DNA from: Isoetes taiwanensis
Lineage: Eukaryota > Streptophyta > Lycopodiopsida > Isoetales > Isoetaceae
NCBI GenBank assembly: GCA_021234155.1
Contig: JAJEKV010000023.1
Coordinates: 8,502,610-8,566,609 of the forward strand
DNA: 64,000 nucleotides
Direction: 5' to 3'
A model generated the notes under the pieces. The model did not search any database. It was given only the letters and a program-made list of their open reading frames with translations, and had not been told where the DNA came from. Shown here piece by piece: positions 1 through 10,000 of this stretch. A program made the position numbers and the translations under genes. Numbering within the stretch: the stretch's first letter is position 1; every line of letters starts with the position of its first letter.

Positions 1-113
1 GGGCCTAGTCCCCAGGTTTTAGATGAGCTGTTGCCCTTGCATGTGCCGTCCCATAACCCGTTGGGTTCCCGTGGACGTAAAAATTTATCTTATCTTATCT
101 TATCTTATCTTTT
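1..113 (+). mobile_element. 3' tail of a LINE copy with (TATCT)n end
   Basis: The block carries the pieces shared by other LINE ends in this window: a 'cccataacccgttgggttcc' segment, then 'gtggacgtaaaa', then a short tandem run of TATCT at about 86-110. The same order (cccata-, -ttgg-, -tggacg-, A-rich, microsatellite) occurs near 3,840-3,905, 37,430-37,486 and, reversed, 45,460-45,530. The body of this copy lies to the left of the window. Identification rests on comparison within the window. Confidence 0.6.
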
Positions 114-124
114 CCTTTTGATGG

Positions 125-1345
125 TCATGAAAAAGTAAGGATCAATATGGAAGTTAAACAAGGTTGCTCGATGTCCCCTACATTGTTTGGTTTATTCATA
201 GACGAATTGGAAGAATGATTGAAGAGAGAAGGAGGCTTAGAAGTCAAAATGGGGCAATATGTGAGTACTTTTGTGATACGCAGATGATGTGGTGTTGGTA
301 TCACGCACAAAAGTTGCCCTCTTATAGCATTTATGTGCACTATAAGACTTTTGTAAAGATACTGGGATGAAGGACAATAGAAGTAAAACAAAAGTTGGAC
401 ACTAGGAAGGAGGAAAGGAAGAATGTACTAATGAAATTTGAAGGCGAAGTTTTTGAGCAGGTAACACATTATAAATATCTGTATGTCGAATTTACAGATA
501 ATTACAAGTGTAATAGTGGAGTTGATAGGAGGATTGCAGGTGGACTAAGGGCATTGTATAGTATAATGAGTCTATGGAGAAGTACAAGTGTTATGAGGTG
601 GTCTATGAGGAAGATAATGTATAAAATGTTTGTTCAAACGGTAGTTTGTATGGATGGCCAGTGTGGGAACCTGAATTAGCACGTAAGAAATGGGAGGAGG
701 TGGAGAAGGTTCATAAGCATTTTCTGCCATCAGAGTTAGACGCCTCTGCAAAAATGCCATATCCAATGCTACTAGCTGAAAGCAGAAGTTATTTGTCAGA
801 CTTCGGAGTACTTGCATAAGGTGCAGGACATGGAAGATACTAGACTTCCTAAGCACGCACTTCTAAGCACGCACTTCTTGAGTCTATGGCGCAATAACAA
901 GTTAGATAGTACAAACAATTAGTAGCATGGATGGAAGGTTGGGGATTGATATTGGAAATGTCTAAGACACCCCCATGGGAATCCGTGAACTTGTGATGGA
1001 GAGGGTTCTAGAAAAGCTATGGGCCCGACCATGAGTGAAAAATTAAATCTAATGCTCGTGTATACAGAGCAAGAGTATCTACATGCTAGGATAGGTCATA
1101 AGAAGAGGCACTTGATATCACAACTAAGTTCTCATCGGTTGGAAATCAAGATGGAAAAAAGGCAAAAGGTGCTTAGAGAAATTCGTTATGTTGCCGCAAG
1201 GGGGTGATAAAAGATGAAAAACATGCCTTTCTATGTTGTTCAAGATCCTCTTATATAAAAGATGAATTTGAGATTCAGGTTGAGACTTAATGGAGCTAGT
1301 AACGCTACTGGGACAACTTGTAGTTTTTTAGGTGCTTGGTTGAAG
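125..1345 (+). pseudogene. LINE reverse transcriptase fragment, degenerate
   Basis: Frame-broken remnant of a non-LTR retrotransposon ORF2. At about 148-210 it encodes the RT motif VKQGCSMSPTLFGLFIDE. At 395-660 it encodes the region after RT (CNSGVDRRIAGGLRALYS). Near 1,219-1,260 it has the C-terminal zinc-knuckle region (HAFLCC), which aligns with the C-terminal end of the LINE at 34.8-37.5 kb. The fingers part of RT and the YADD motif are not readable, and stops and frameshifts separate the pieces. The copy is lower in GC than the LINE at 34.8 kb, which suggests an older insertion. It is not expected to make a protein. Confidence 0.75.
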
Positions 1346-1347
1346 TT

Positions 1348-1368
1348 GATAGATAGATAGATAGATAT

Positions 1369-1440
<72 letters not shown>

Positions 1441-1441
1441 T

Positions 1442-1479
<38 letters not shown>
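1348..1479. repeat. (GATA)n / (TATC)n microsatellite
   Basis: About 33 nearly perfect GATA units, with single interruptions near 1,367 and 1,440. It abuts a LINE-type tail read on the minus strand (1,481-1,502), so it is probably the microsatellite tail of that element rather than an independent repeat. Confidence 0.9.
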
Positions 1480-1480
<1 letters not shown>

Positions 1481-2344
1481 CCCTATCGGGTTATGGGACC
1501 AGAACAAAGAAAGAGGGCATGAGCCCCCAACAGAACAAAAAGGCCGAAGTCTAAACAAAGCACATCATGGAGACAAAGCCCCATAACGAAACATGAAAGA
1601 ATTAACAAAAAGAACTAACTAATAAGGTACTATGCATATCCCAGCCAAGGGTGCTCAGGCCAGTGGTCACAAATGATAGCCGTGCCCCCTCTGTACACTG
1701 CCCATTTGTTCTGCATCCGAGCCTCTCGGACTTTACACAACTCCCCCCGTCGCTTAGTTGACTGTACATTGGAGAGATCCTCCTGAACAGAGAATCTAAT
1801 ATTCTTAGGTGCGGAAGTGTACGACTATATGACGAGGTCGGTCCGGTCTCTGGGCCCCAACTCGGCGGGCTATGGCAATACTAGGCTGCTGAATGTGCAT
1901 GATATCCGTGAGAAAATTTGCAGCTTGTTCCGCATCTGAGCAAGAGTCTGTTTCAGGTAGCCCCACTATGCGCAGATTAAGGCCACTATCTTGTTCGGGA
2001 TCAGCTATCGGTGATGGGACCTGCTCCCCATGCTTGTGAAAATCTGTGTCTGTGTCTGAACCTGGAGTTACCTGTACATTAGTCATTATGGTATCCTTGC
2101 ATGAGGCTGGAGCTGTCTGAGTCCTGGCATCTGTGCTCATATCCAGCCCTAGATCAGTCTCTGTGCATTCTGGCCTGTCTAGTTCTAGATCAGTCTGTAT
2201 ACTACTATCTCTGCACTGCGGCCTGGGAGAGGGTGGTGGCTCTATAGGGCAATTCGGCAGGGTCTTGGAAGAAAGCGTAATCAGTATTTGAAGGAATTGC
2301 TGAGCTTCTATCATAACAGTAGGGGCAAACATTGTCTGTTCCAA
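1480..2344 (-). mobile_element. ORF1-only LINE derivative with LINE 3' tail
   Basis: Read on the minus strand, an open frame at 2,344-1,805 (first ATG at 2,332) ends in a region resembling LINE ORF1 RNA-binding proteins: LNLRIVGLPE, then a helix, then ARRVG and RPRHIVVHF. This matches the order seen in L1-type ORF1p RRM/C-terminal domains. The N-terminal half is Ser/Thr/Pro-rich with SIQTDLELD-like repeats. Coding continues out of frame to a short basic tail. Then come a 3' UTR and the 'cccataacccgatagggtt' tail with (TATC)n. No reverse transcriptase lies between ORF1 and the tail, so this looks like a half-LINE mobilised in trans. It could instead be an internally deleted full LINE. Confidence 0.55.
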
Positions 2345-3655
2345 GGCAGGAGATAGCGTATCATGTTCTACTGAGAGACGTGGGCAAAGTTTATCTCTAA
2401 TTTCAAGGAACTACTTGAGAAGATCCCCACCAGGTGGCGTAAAACCTTCCAAGTGAGCCTCCTACTGGAGCTGGTGCTGCTGTATATTGGGCTATGAAAA
2501 ACTCAGAGCAGATGCTGTGAAAACTCAGAACTGTATTTTGGGATATCAGAAAATCAAAGCTACAGCAGAGGCTTGTGGAGCAAAGCTGAAGCACAAATTG
2601 TGAAAACTAAAAAGCTTCTATGCCGGTTAACAGAAAATCAAAGCTCTTTTCCTTCTTTTTGGGACACAAAATAGTCTAAAAGAATCAAAAGCAATCCAAA
2701 ACCTGATATGAATTGAATCTTTGCTGGTATGAGCCTTAGGCTGGATGAATTGAAGGCTAGACATGAAGAATCCTGCCTCAGGGCGTCGCTGTAGGACCTA
2801 ACGGAATCTGGTTTGTGCTGGATCTCAAATAAACAAACAGGGTTTAAGCTGGTTGCAGAATCTGGGCCATTGGGCTGTCGAGAGTCGAAACTTTATGCTA
2901 GTGAGTCGAAAATTAGAGAACAGTCCCAAATAATTCAAAGTAATCCGAAACCTAATAGCTATGGCCGATATGGCAGGTGACCATCTCGGGGTGTGGCTGC
3001 AGATCTGCACCAAATCCGAGATGCTGAGTCTAGGTGCTTGTGTCTTGCTGGTTACTCCTGGCATAGTTACTCCTGGCATGGCCTCGAGGCCTTCTGGGCC
3101 TAGGCGCACAGGGTGACGCCTTTGATGAGAGGAAACCTTGGAATTTAATAAGTTTATAGATATCTTTGAAGCATAAAGCCTTATGGCATTTTGTCATACC
3201 TGTAGATATTGTACATGGCGTTCGTCTATGGACTTAGGCTATCTCTGTGCTCGGCTTGGAAACTCATGGCCAATAAAGTCTAGAACTCTTCTATTGGTCT
3301 ATAGAAGGAAAAAACCATGCTCGAAGGTATCTTCTGTTTTGCAAATATTGATTCATGGTCCTGCTAATACCTTGTGTTTGAAAAACCCCCAATCCAGACC
3401 CTTTTTTAAGGATGGAAATATCAGCCACAAATCAACGATCCATTTTGTCTGAGAGCTTTTTGCTCGTGCCAATGATTAAAACGCATAAAAATCTATTTTT
3501 TATTAAAAGCTTTTTGCCCAACCAAAATTTTGTAAAAAACATTTGCCAACATAATGGTCCACCCTTTGAACCAAAAGGGTGTGATAATTTATATAAAGGG
3601 AAGAATGCATGGTCCCTTGGGCTATCACTATATTTGAATGGTCATTGGGCCAATG
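2345..3655. other. No gene recognised
   Basis: Short open frames only. Part of 2,345-3,110 may be the 5' portion of the minus-strand ORF1-only element. It contains a short tandem duplication ('gttactcctggcat', about 3,049-3,078) and imperfect repeats of 'gaaaatcaaagct' near 2,550 and 2,632. Nothing else is supported. Confidence 0.4.
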
Positions 3656-3659
3656 GGTA

Positions 3660-3905
3660 TAACGTAGGTTCCAGGAGGCTCCAACATACGATCTGGGCCG
3701 TAGGATCGACGGATCTGACGATTGTGGTAGTCCAGGGTGCAGGGTGTATCATCATTACTGCAAAGGTTTTTCCCTTGAAAACCTTTCAAAGCAAGGGTTT
3801 TTTAATCCTAGTAGTAATGGTTGTACTAGACCATTGTATGGGTCCGATGGCCTCTTGGTATTCGTGGACGTTAAAAAATCTATTCTATTCTATTCTATTC
3901 ATTCA
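3660..3905 (+). mobile_element. Chimeric repeat: GATC-rich module fused to LINE tail, (ATTCT)n end
   Basis: 3,683-3,742 matches the module 'catacgatctgggtcgtacg...gtagtccagggtgca' that recurs at about 53,810-53,870, 63,237-63,297 and 63,685-63,740. It is followed at once by the LINE 3' UTR signature: a pyrimidine stretch with 'ggtttttccctt', then 'gggttttttaatcc', then 'ggcctcttggtattcgtgga', and a run of ATTCT at 3,880-3,900. The fusion suggests a non-autonomous element using the LINE tail. Confidence 0.6.
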
Positions 3906-5835
3906 AATTGCAGACTAAGACTTGAGAGCAACAACTTATTCCAAGTTCATTTCTAGTCACAGATAAAAGGATGCCAAAAATGCTACTGACAACATGTTAA
4001 AAGACCTTAAACAAGACATATTTAATTGAAAGATGATCTAGTGACATGAAATCCAACAAGTAATTACTCCAGGATATGCCTGCATATTCCCGCCCCAACC
4101 AAGAAAAGGGTTTGCCCTGAAAGCAATTCCCCAATCATTATGGAAGAGTGTACACAAAACATTAATTGACATATGAAAGAGGAGATTAAAGGGTCTATTT
4201 AGCTTGCATGGTTTGTACAACTCGAGTTAACTCCATAATATGTTGACACTACTTGCTGGAATACAAAGAGAGGCATATGGAGTTAAGAGGTTGATATCGT
4301 TAACTTTTCGAGTGTTACAGTGCATGAAAAATGCTGTTGGAAATGTCTAGAAACATATGCGAAATTATGCTTAGAGAATGATAATTGAGCAATTGAATTG
4401 ACCTTGTATAGGTCACTACTGTATGTGCATGAGATGGTAACGACCAACAACTAAGGTTGTTTTATAAATATATTAAATAGAGTTGTTGAAGGGAAGATTG
4501 CAAGGTGGATAATATAGGGCATGGATGCATGGGAGGATTAGTACAAGAAATTCAATTAGGGAAAATAAAATAAAAAGCCCATGTCTTATAGAAAATTGAT
4601 TTCAGATATGAAGCATAGTATGAACGACAATTTTCCAATCATTGTGGAAGAGTATACACATAACATTTATTCACATATAGAAGAATAAGAAGTCGAGGGA
4701 CATTGGCAGCATTCGATTGGACATGCGATGCAGACATTGCTTATTAGGTCATGCCCAATCACCTTATCTTGAATGTGACTCTGGGTGGTCCACCTTATAT
4801 TGAATGTGCCTCTGAGTGGCCTCGAACCCGAGACATATTTGCCCAGAACATTACAAATTTGACAAGGAATAAAATAGACAAGGCAAAATAATATCTTTCT
4901 TATGCCAATGTCTAATAGGATGCTATCAATGTGGCATAACGTAAAACCACCTTCTCCTCCTCCTTAGGGGGTAATGGATATATCATTTCTAGACTTGAAC
5001 TATTGATTTCTATTGGTAAACTAATTGAAGCATGAAACATTGAAACTTCATAAGTTGGTTTTATAAGTTAGGTATAATTGACGTAGACAGGCCCTTACTC
5101 GAGGTTCGGGCATAGCTCGCCCTTCCCTAGGATTCCAGGCATGAAATATTGCTTGCCCATAAACCTTCATAAGTTTGTTTATAAGTTAGGAATAATCGGC
5201 GCCCTCACGCGATGTAAGGGCATGGCGAGCCCGACAGGGAAAGCCATGTTCGAACAACCCATAAAGGCATGCCTATACCCGTTTATATATGCAATGTTCT
5301 TGGGCAGGTGAATTCCTGCCAATTTCAGGGGTTTCGTTTGGATTTGTGTGGATTTTATGCAATTTCAAAGGTTTGAGTGATGACACAAGGCAAAGATAAG
5401 TTATCATTTATACCCTATGCTTGTAATGGGGCGAAATCATCTTCTCACGAACATTGCGATAAATAGTCGTGGAAAGGAAATTACTTGTCCTATATTCAAC
5501 ACAATGGTGAGCTAGAAGACACTTAGAGTGCCTTATTGATATAATTTTCTTCCATAGGTCGAGGATCTGATATAAAAATTCCTTCAATTTACAACAAAAT
5601 TTATTAGCAATTTGAAGTGTTTGACCCTCTAACTTGGAAGGCCAAGCTAGGTCCAGATAATACCATCCCATGCATCGAGCTTTCTCCCACCACTTGAGCC
5701 AATCAAACAACTAAACCAAAAGTTCCATAACAAAGATTGTCATTAGCAAATGCCTACAACCAAACAAGGTTCTTGCAAATAAATCAATAAGGTAATTTTC
5801 TGGAATTTCAAGTCTCGTTGGGTTACGTATACAGG
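3906..5835. repeat. Intergenic; duplicated segment near 5.05-5.2 kb
   Basis: No supported gene. The motif 'cttcataagttggttttata' (about 5,047) recurs with small changes about 118 bp downstream (about 5,165). Both copies are followed by a GC-rich stretch. The rest is AT-rich unique-looking DNA. Confidence 0.4.
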
Positions 5836-5933
5836 AATGGCTCTGCGCCTTGAATTCCGGCGTGGAGGAAGTGCCGACGCGCGGCAGCGCGGAGGCACTA
5901 CTGACACGCCGGAATTCAATGCGCAGAGCCATT
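5836..5933. repeat. Near-perfect hairpin, 29-bp arms
   Basis: Left arm 5,836-5,864 (begins aatggctctgcgcc) and right arm 5,905-5,933 are reverse complements with one mismatch. The 40-bp loop contains a second nested pairing (agtgcc at 5,870-5,875 with ggcact at 5,894-5,899) around a GC-rich core. The whole would fold into a long stem. It lies about 1.1 kb upstream of the ASHH2-like start codon. It may be a foldback MITE or a small hairpin RNA locus. No target duplication was identified. Confidence 0.8.
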
Positions 5934-5938
5934 CATGC

Positions 5939-6168
5939 AACGTGAAAATAGGGTAGCAAGGATTCAACAAGATTGGAATGCCAGATTAAAACAGTAGAAT
6001 GTTGGGTTAAAAGGCTGGAAAGCCGAGTTGAATCAAAGAACGCAGAGTAAAAAATCTTCTCGTCCGTGGGTTCAAAAAAGCTTAACATTTTTTAAAAGAA
6101 AATGCTCCACGTGGCACATGGTGATTGGCGAACACGGCTGAATCCTTGCTACCCTGTTTTTACGTTTA
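5939..6168. repeat. Inverted repeat upstream of the ASHH2-like gene
   Basis: The sequence 'acgtgaaaatagggtagcaa' followed by 'ggattca' at about 5,941-5,967 is repeated in reverse complement at about 6,139-6,167 ('tgaatccttgctaccctgtt', then ttacgt), with one or two mismatches. The arms enclose about 170 bp. This looks like a MITE or the terminal repeats of a small element in the upstream region of the neighbouring gene. Confidence 0.7.
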
Positions 6169-7067
6169 AAACATATTACGTTTTTTTATGGTATATTCGT
6201 GGAAGAATATTCGTTTTTATGAACGTTTATAGTCGGCAGGCAGTTAACATGCCAGAATATTCATATCCAAATCTAAGTTGTAGGGAGTATATACCGTCCA
6301 GGTATGCAAAGGAAAGGGATGATGGAGCGAGGCCCCTCGATGCCGGAACGTTTAGGCATCGCTTACTACGGCGGCCACAGTATTGAAGGGCACAAGTCGT
6401 GGAGAATCATTTTGGATAAAAGGATCAGAAGATCTGTTTTGGATTGAAACCGGCCTGCCTGAATGAAGATCATGGTTTCTTTGTCCACTACACCTTGGTG
6501 GAACTGCCATGATCAGCAATAGGGTTTTCATTGTTTTGGGTTTTGAATGTAGGGATTAGACAAGAGAATTGTGAAGCCAGCAGAGGGGAATTTGTGCAGG
6601 ATTGACCTAATTGGCGAGTTGAAATTTGGGCTGTTTTGGGCAGGCTTCTATTCTTTATATATGCAGAAAGGAAGGATAGAAGAATTTGTGTCCAAAAAGG
6701 TATGAAGTTTATACCTTGGCCAATAGCGCGTTAGGGATATAGTGGCGTAGGTAGTAATCTGTGGTGTTATTGTCATTGAGGATTGATATGAAGAACAATG
6801 CGGTATTGCAATTGCAAAATAGCTAAGTCCAGATTTTAACTCGTGAGCATTGGAAGAATATATGTCTCGGCATACTTTGATTGGCATTAATTGCGGGCAT
6901 TCTATTAAGATTAAAGAAATGGGATAAATTTTACTAGTCAGATCTTGCAACCTTCTTCAAGTAGATGGCATGGAGGATTTGCTAATTCTTACAGGTTGGG
7001 AACATCTGAACTTGTTTGCTTTTCATGATTGTGGCTTGTGGAAATGAGATAGTGTTAGCACACAGTG
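6169..7067 (+). promoter_or_regulatory. Probable promoter and 5' leader of the ASHH2-like gene
   Basis: This stretch separates the inverted repeats from the start codon at 7,068. An in-frame TAG at 7,056-7,058 means the coding region cannot extend upstream in this exon. Several short upstream ATGs lie between 6,100 and 7,060. The transcription start and any 5' UTR intron cannot be placed from sequence alone. Confidence 0.35.
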
Positions 7068-10000
7068 ATGTTGGAGATGGAAAGAGATGAGGCTGAAGGT
7101 GCCTTTTCATGTTACACACCTAAAGTAGGGCCTGGCATGAACTGCATGGACACCCATATAAAAGAGGAAAGGGATGCGGTTGTAGCCAATATCTGCTTGG
7201 CAAGGGGAAATGGTGACTTATATGTCGATTCTAGTGATGATGACGACTCATTATTTGAAGAGGTCAATGCAAGCGATGAAGAAATGGCAGCAAGTTGCAA
7301 CCCAAATTCATTACGTTTGGATAGTGCTAGTAAAATTCCAGTCGGATACGGGGATGTAGACGGCAAGTCTAGTGAAGATGATGCTTCCCTTTTTGAAGAG
7401 GTAGATGAAGGGCCTGTATACAGGCAGGACCTTGGAAGCGAGCCCATTACATGCACTGTATCAGTAAATTGTCACGTTAATGATCCAAACGATGAGAATC
7501 ACTCTCTGAAGAAAGAACATATTGAGGAAATTCACGTATCAGTGTTGACAGGATCGCAGGATGATGATAAATCTCTCATCAAAACACCAGGAGGACATGG
7601 AAAGTTAATCCATATGCATAGGAAATGTGGATCTGTGTCAAATATAAAGGCAACCAACTTAGAGACATGTGACATTAACCATGCGAAGTTAGAGACTGTG
7701 GCATCAACTTGGGAGGCTGTTGATGCAGATGGCACACAATACTTTAATTCTGGTTCTCAGTGTGAAAGTCAGGAATCACCTGATGCATTGGGATGCCATT
7801 CAGTGCATGAAAATGAATGGTTGGAGCAGCCTCTAGCAAATTCAATGCCAGGCCGTAGAGGGAGGAAGAAATCATCTCTTCAACACCGATCAACAAGAGG
7901 ACATGTATTAGGATGTCCAGGATTATCAGATTCCAATGGTATTGGCCTCTCAGATGCTGATCTGGCATGCTTGATGGAATATGGACCCATCCGTATCACG
8001 AGAAGTATGGCTTCTGCAAGAAACTCCAGCAAACCATTTTATGGTGCTGATCATGCAGAGGAAATATTGCAGATTAGTAAACAAGATCAAGACAGTCCTT
8101 TACAGGTTATGGAGAGGATAACAGGGAAGAGAACTGGAGCAAGGGGTGGGCGTTCAGGCTGGGATACCAATAAAGTACAGTCATGGAGAAAGTTTTTTCT
8201 TGCTGATGAAATCAATGCTTTGGGTAGGGGGCTTGAACAAAGTGAGGAAGAGACTGGCTTGGAAGTTAAACCATATAGCAAACGAAACTGGGGAAGAGGG
8301 AAGTCTCGAGGTGGTCAAATAGGAACAAATAGGAATAAAGGCCTGGCAGAAGATCTTGTTTATGGAGTAACTAACATAACGACGTTAGGCATGGATGCAA
8401 GTAGTTGCTGTGAACAGCCAGAATTTCTGCAAAGTGGCTCGGTTATTTCTGCTGGGAGTTCAAGGCCAAAAGCTGAAAGTGAACAAGCTTCAGGACTGGC
8501 TGATGGAACTAGCTCCCAGAATAATGAGACAATATCAACTGGTCGGAAAGGAAAGGAGACTGGAAAACTATCCAGTCCAGATGCACCCAACAGTCAAGAA
8601 AATGATTTATTCTTATGTGAAAATTATAATGAATTAGCATCAAATCATTATGCTCTGAAGGAGGGTTCCATGCACGAGGACTGCAGAAACATGTCCCCAG
8701 AAACAACCATCCTGGGTGCAGGACCATGTCAAGCTTCTCATAGCAATGGCAGTTATGCGGAGGAAATTATAAAAAACAACTCGACAGATCAAGAGCAATG
8801 GACTAAGTTGTTGCAGGAAAGCATTACACATGAGGTGCATATTAATGCAACTGCAGCTGTTAATTCTATTTCAGATGTGGACCTTAGTTTACATGAAGAT
8901 TCCCCTCATGTTAACGTAGGAGCAATGACGAACCAGAATGGTAGTGAAGGGACATTAACCAGTTTGAAGGAGACAAATGATGCAGGGTGTTCAGGCACGC
9001 AAAACGATCAGCATTTTAAAAATTGTGTAGAATTGATTGAGAATGCGAGTATTTCTATGCCCACAAAAGACAAAGATCCCCCATGTGAGAGTAGGAAAGT
9101 CGTCTCTGAGACCTCTGAGATCCATTGCCCTACACCAGTTGATATAGATACAGGTACACAAGGGGAAGATGTCTGTAGTGGGATTACTGAAGGTGGAAAT
9201 GTTGTGCAAAATAAGGTCAGCAAAGAGGATATTGCTGTGGGAGGGAATACAAGTGGGGTAGGTTGGGTGTTATGTGATGATTGCCAGAAATGGCGGTGCA
9301 TATCTGCTGATCTTGCGGATGCCATTGAAGCTACCAATGCAAGATGGTAAGAATGCTTTGCTTTTGCATGCACTTGTGTTTTCCCTTGTATCTAATGCTG
9401 CATCTTATAATCTATTTGTTACCTGCATGTTAATTACGTTTGTAGTATATATTGTCTATAGTAAGCTTAAAATACGAAGATGTAATGTTTTTTCTTGTTG
9501 CTTTTGAAGGACATGCAAGGATAATCCAAATAAGGACTTTTCTGACTGCTCTATTCCTCAAGAGAAGACTAATTCAGAAATAAATGCGGAGCTGAACTTA
9601 TCTGATGCATCTTGCTGCGAGGAAAATGGAGATGGAGATGAGGATAAAGATTCTGCTGCAGATTCAAAACTGGCTGGTAGCACTCTTTATTGTTTATACT
9701 AAGTCTATTCTGGAGCAAACTTAATTTAGCGTGTAAGTGTTTTCCAGCTGAGGATGGTATTTTCCATTTGAACTCAGATGATCCACAAACTACCTGGACG
9801 CACATCAAGCATAATATTTTCAGGAGCCGCAGGCGGAAAGCTCCTGATAATGATGATGTAGGCTTTCTTCTTTGATTTAGGCTAGGGGTCCATTTTTTTT
9901 GGTTTCTCTTCTTAAAGTAGATTGGCCTTATAGTAGATGTTCGTTTTGATGTGGCTTAATTATCTTCATTCATTGAATTTTTGAATCGAGCCTGATGCTA

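Noticed and set aside
1328-1558. Frame encoding repeated YLSI peptides
   Set aside because: Direct translation of the GATA/TATC microsatellite.
4805-4835. B-box-like sequence (ggttcgaggcc on the minus strand)
   Set aside because: No matching A box or tRNA fold upstream; not enough for a tRNA or SINE call.
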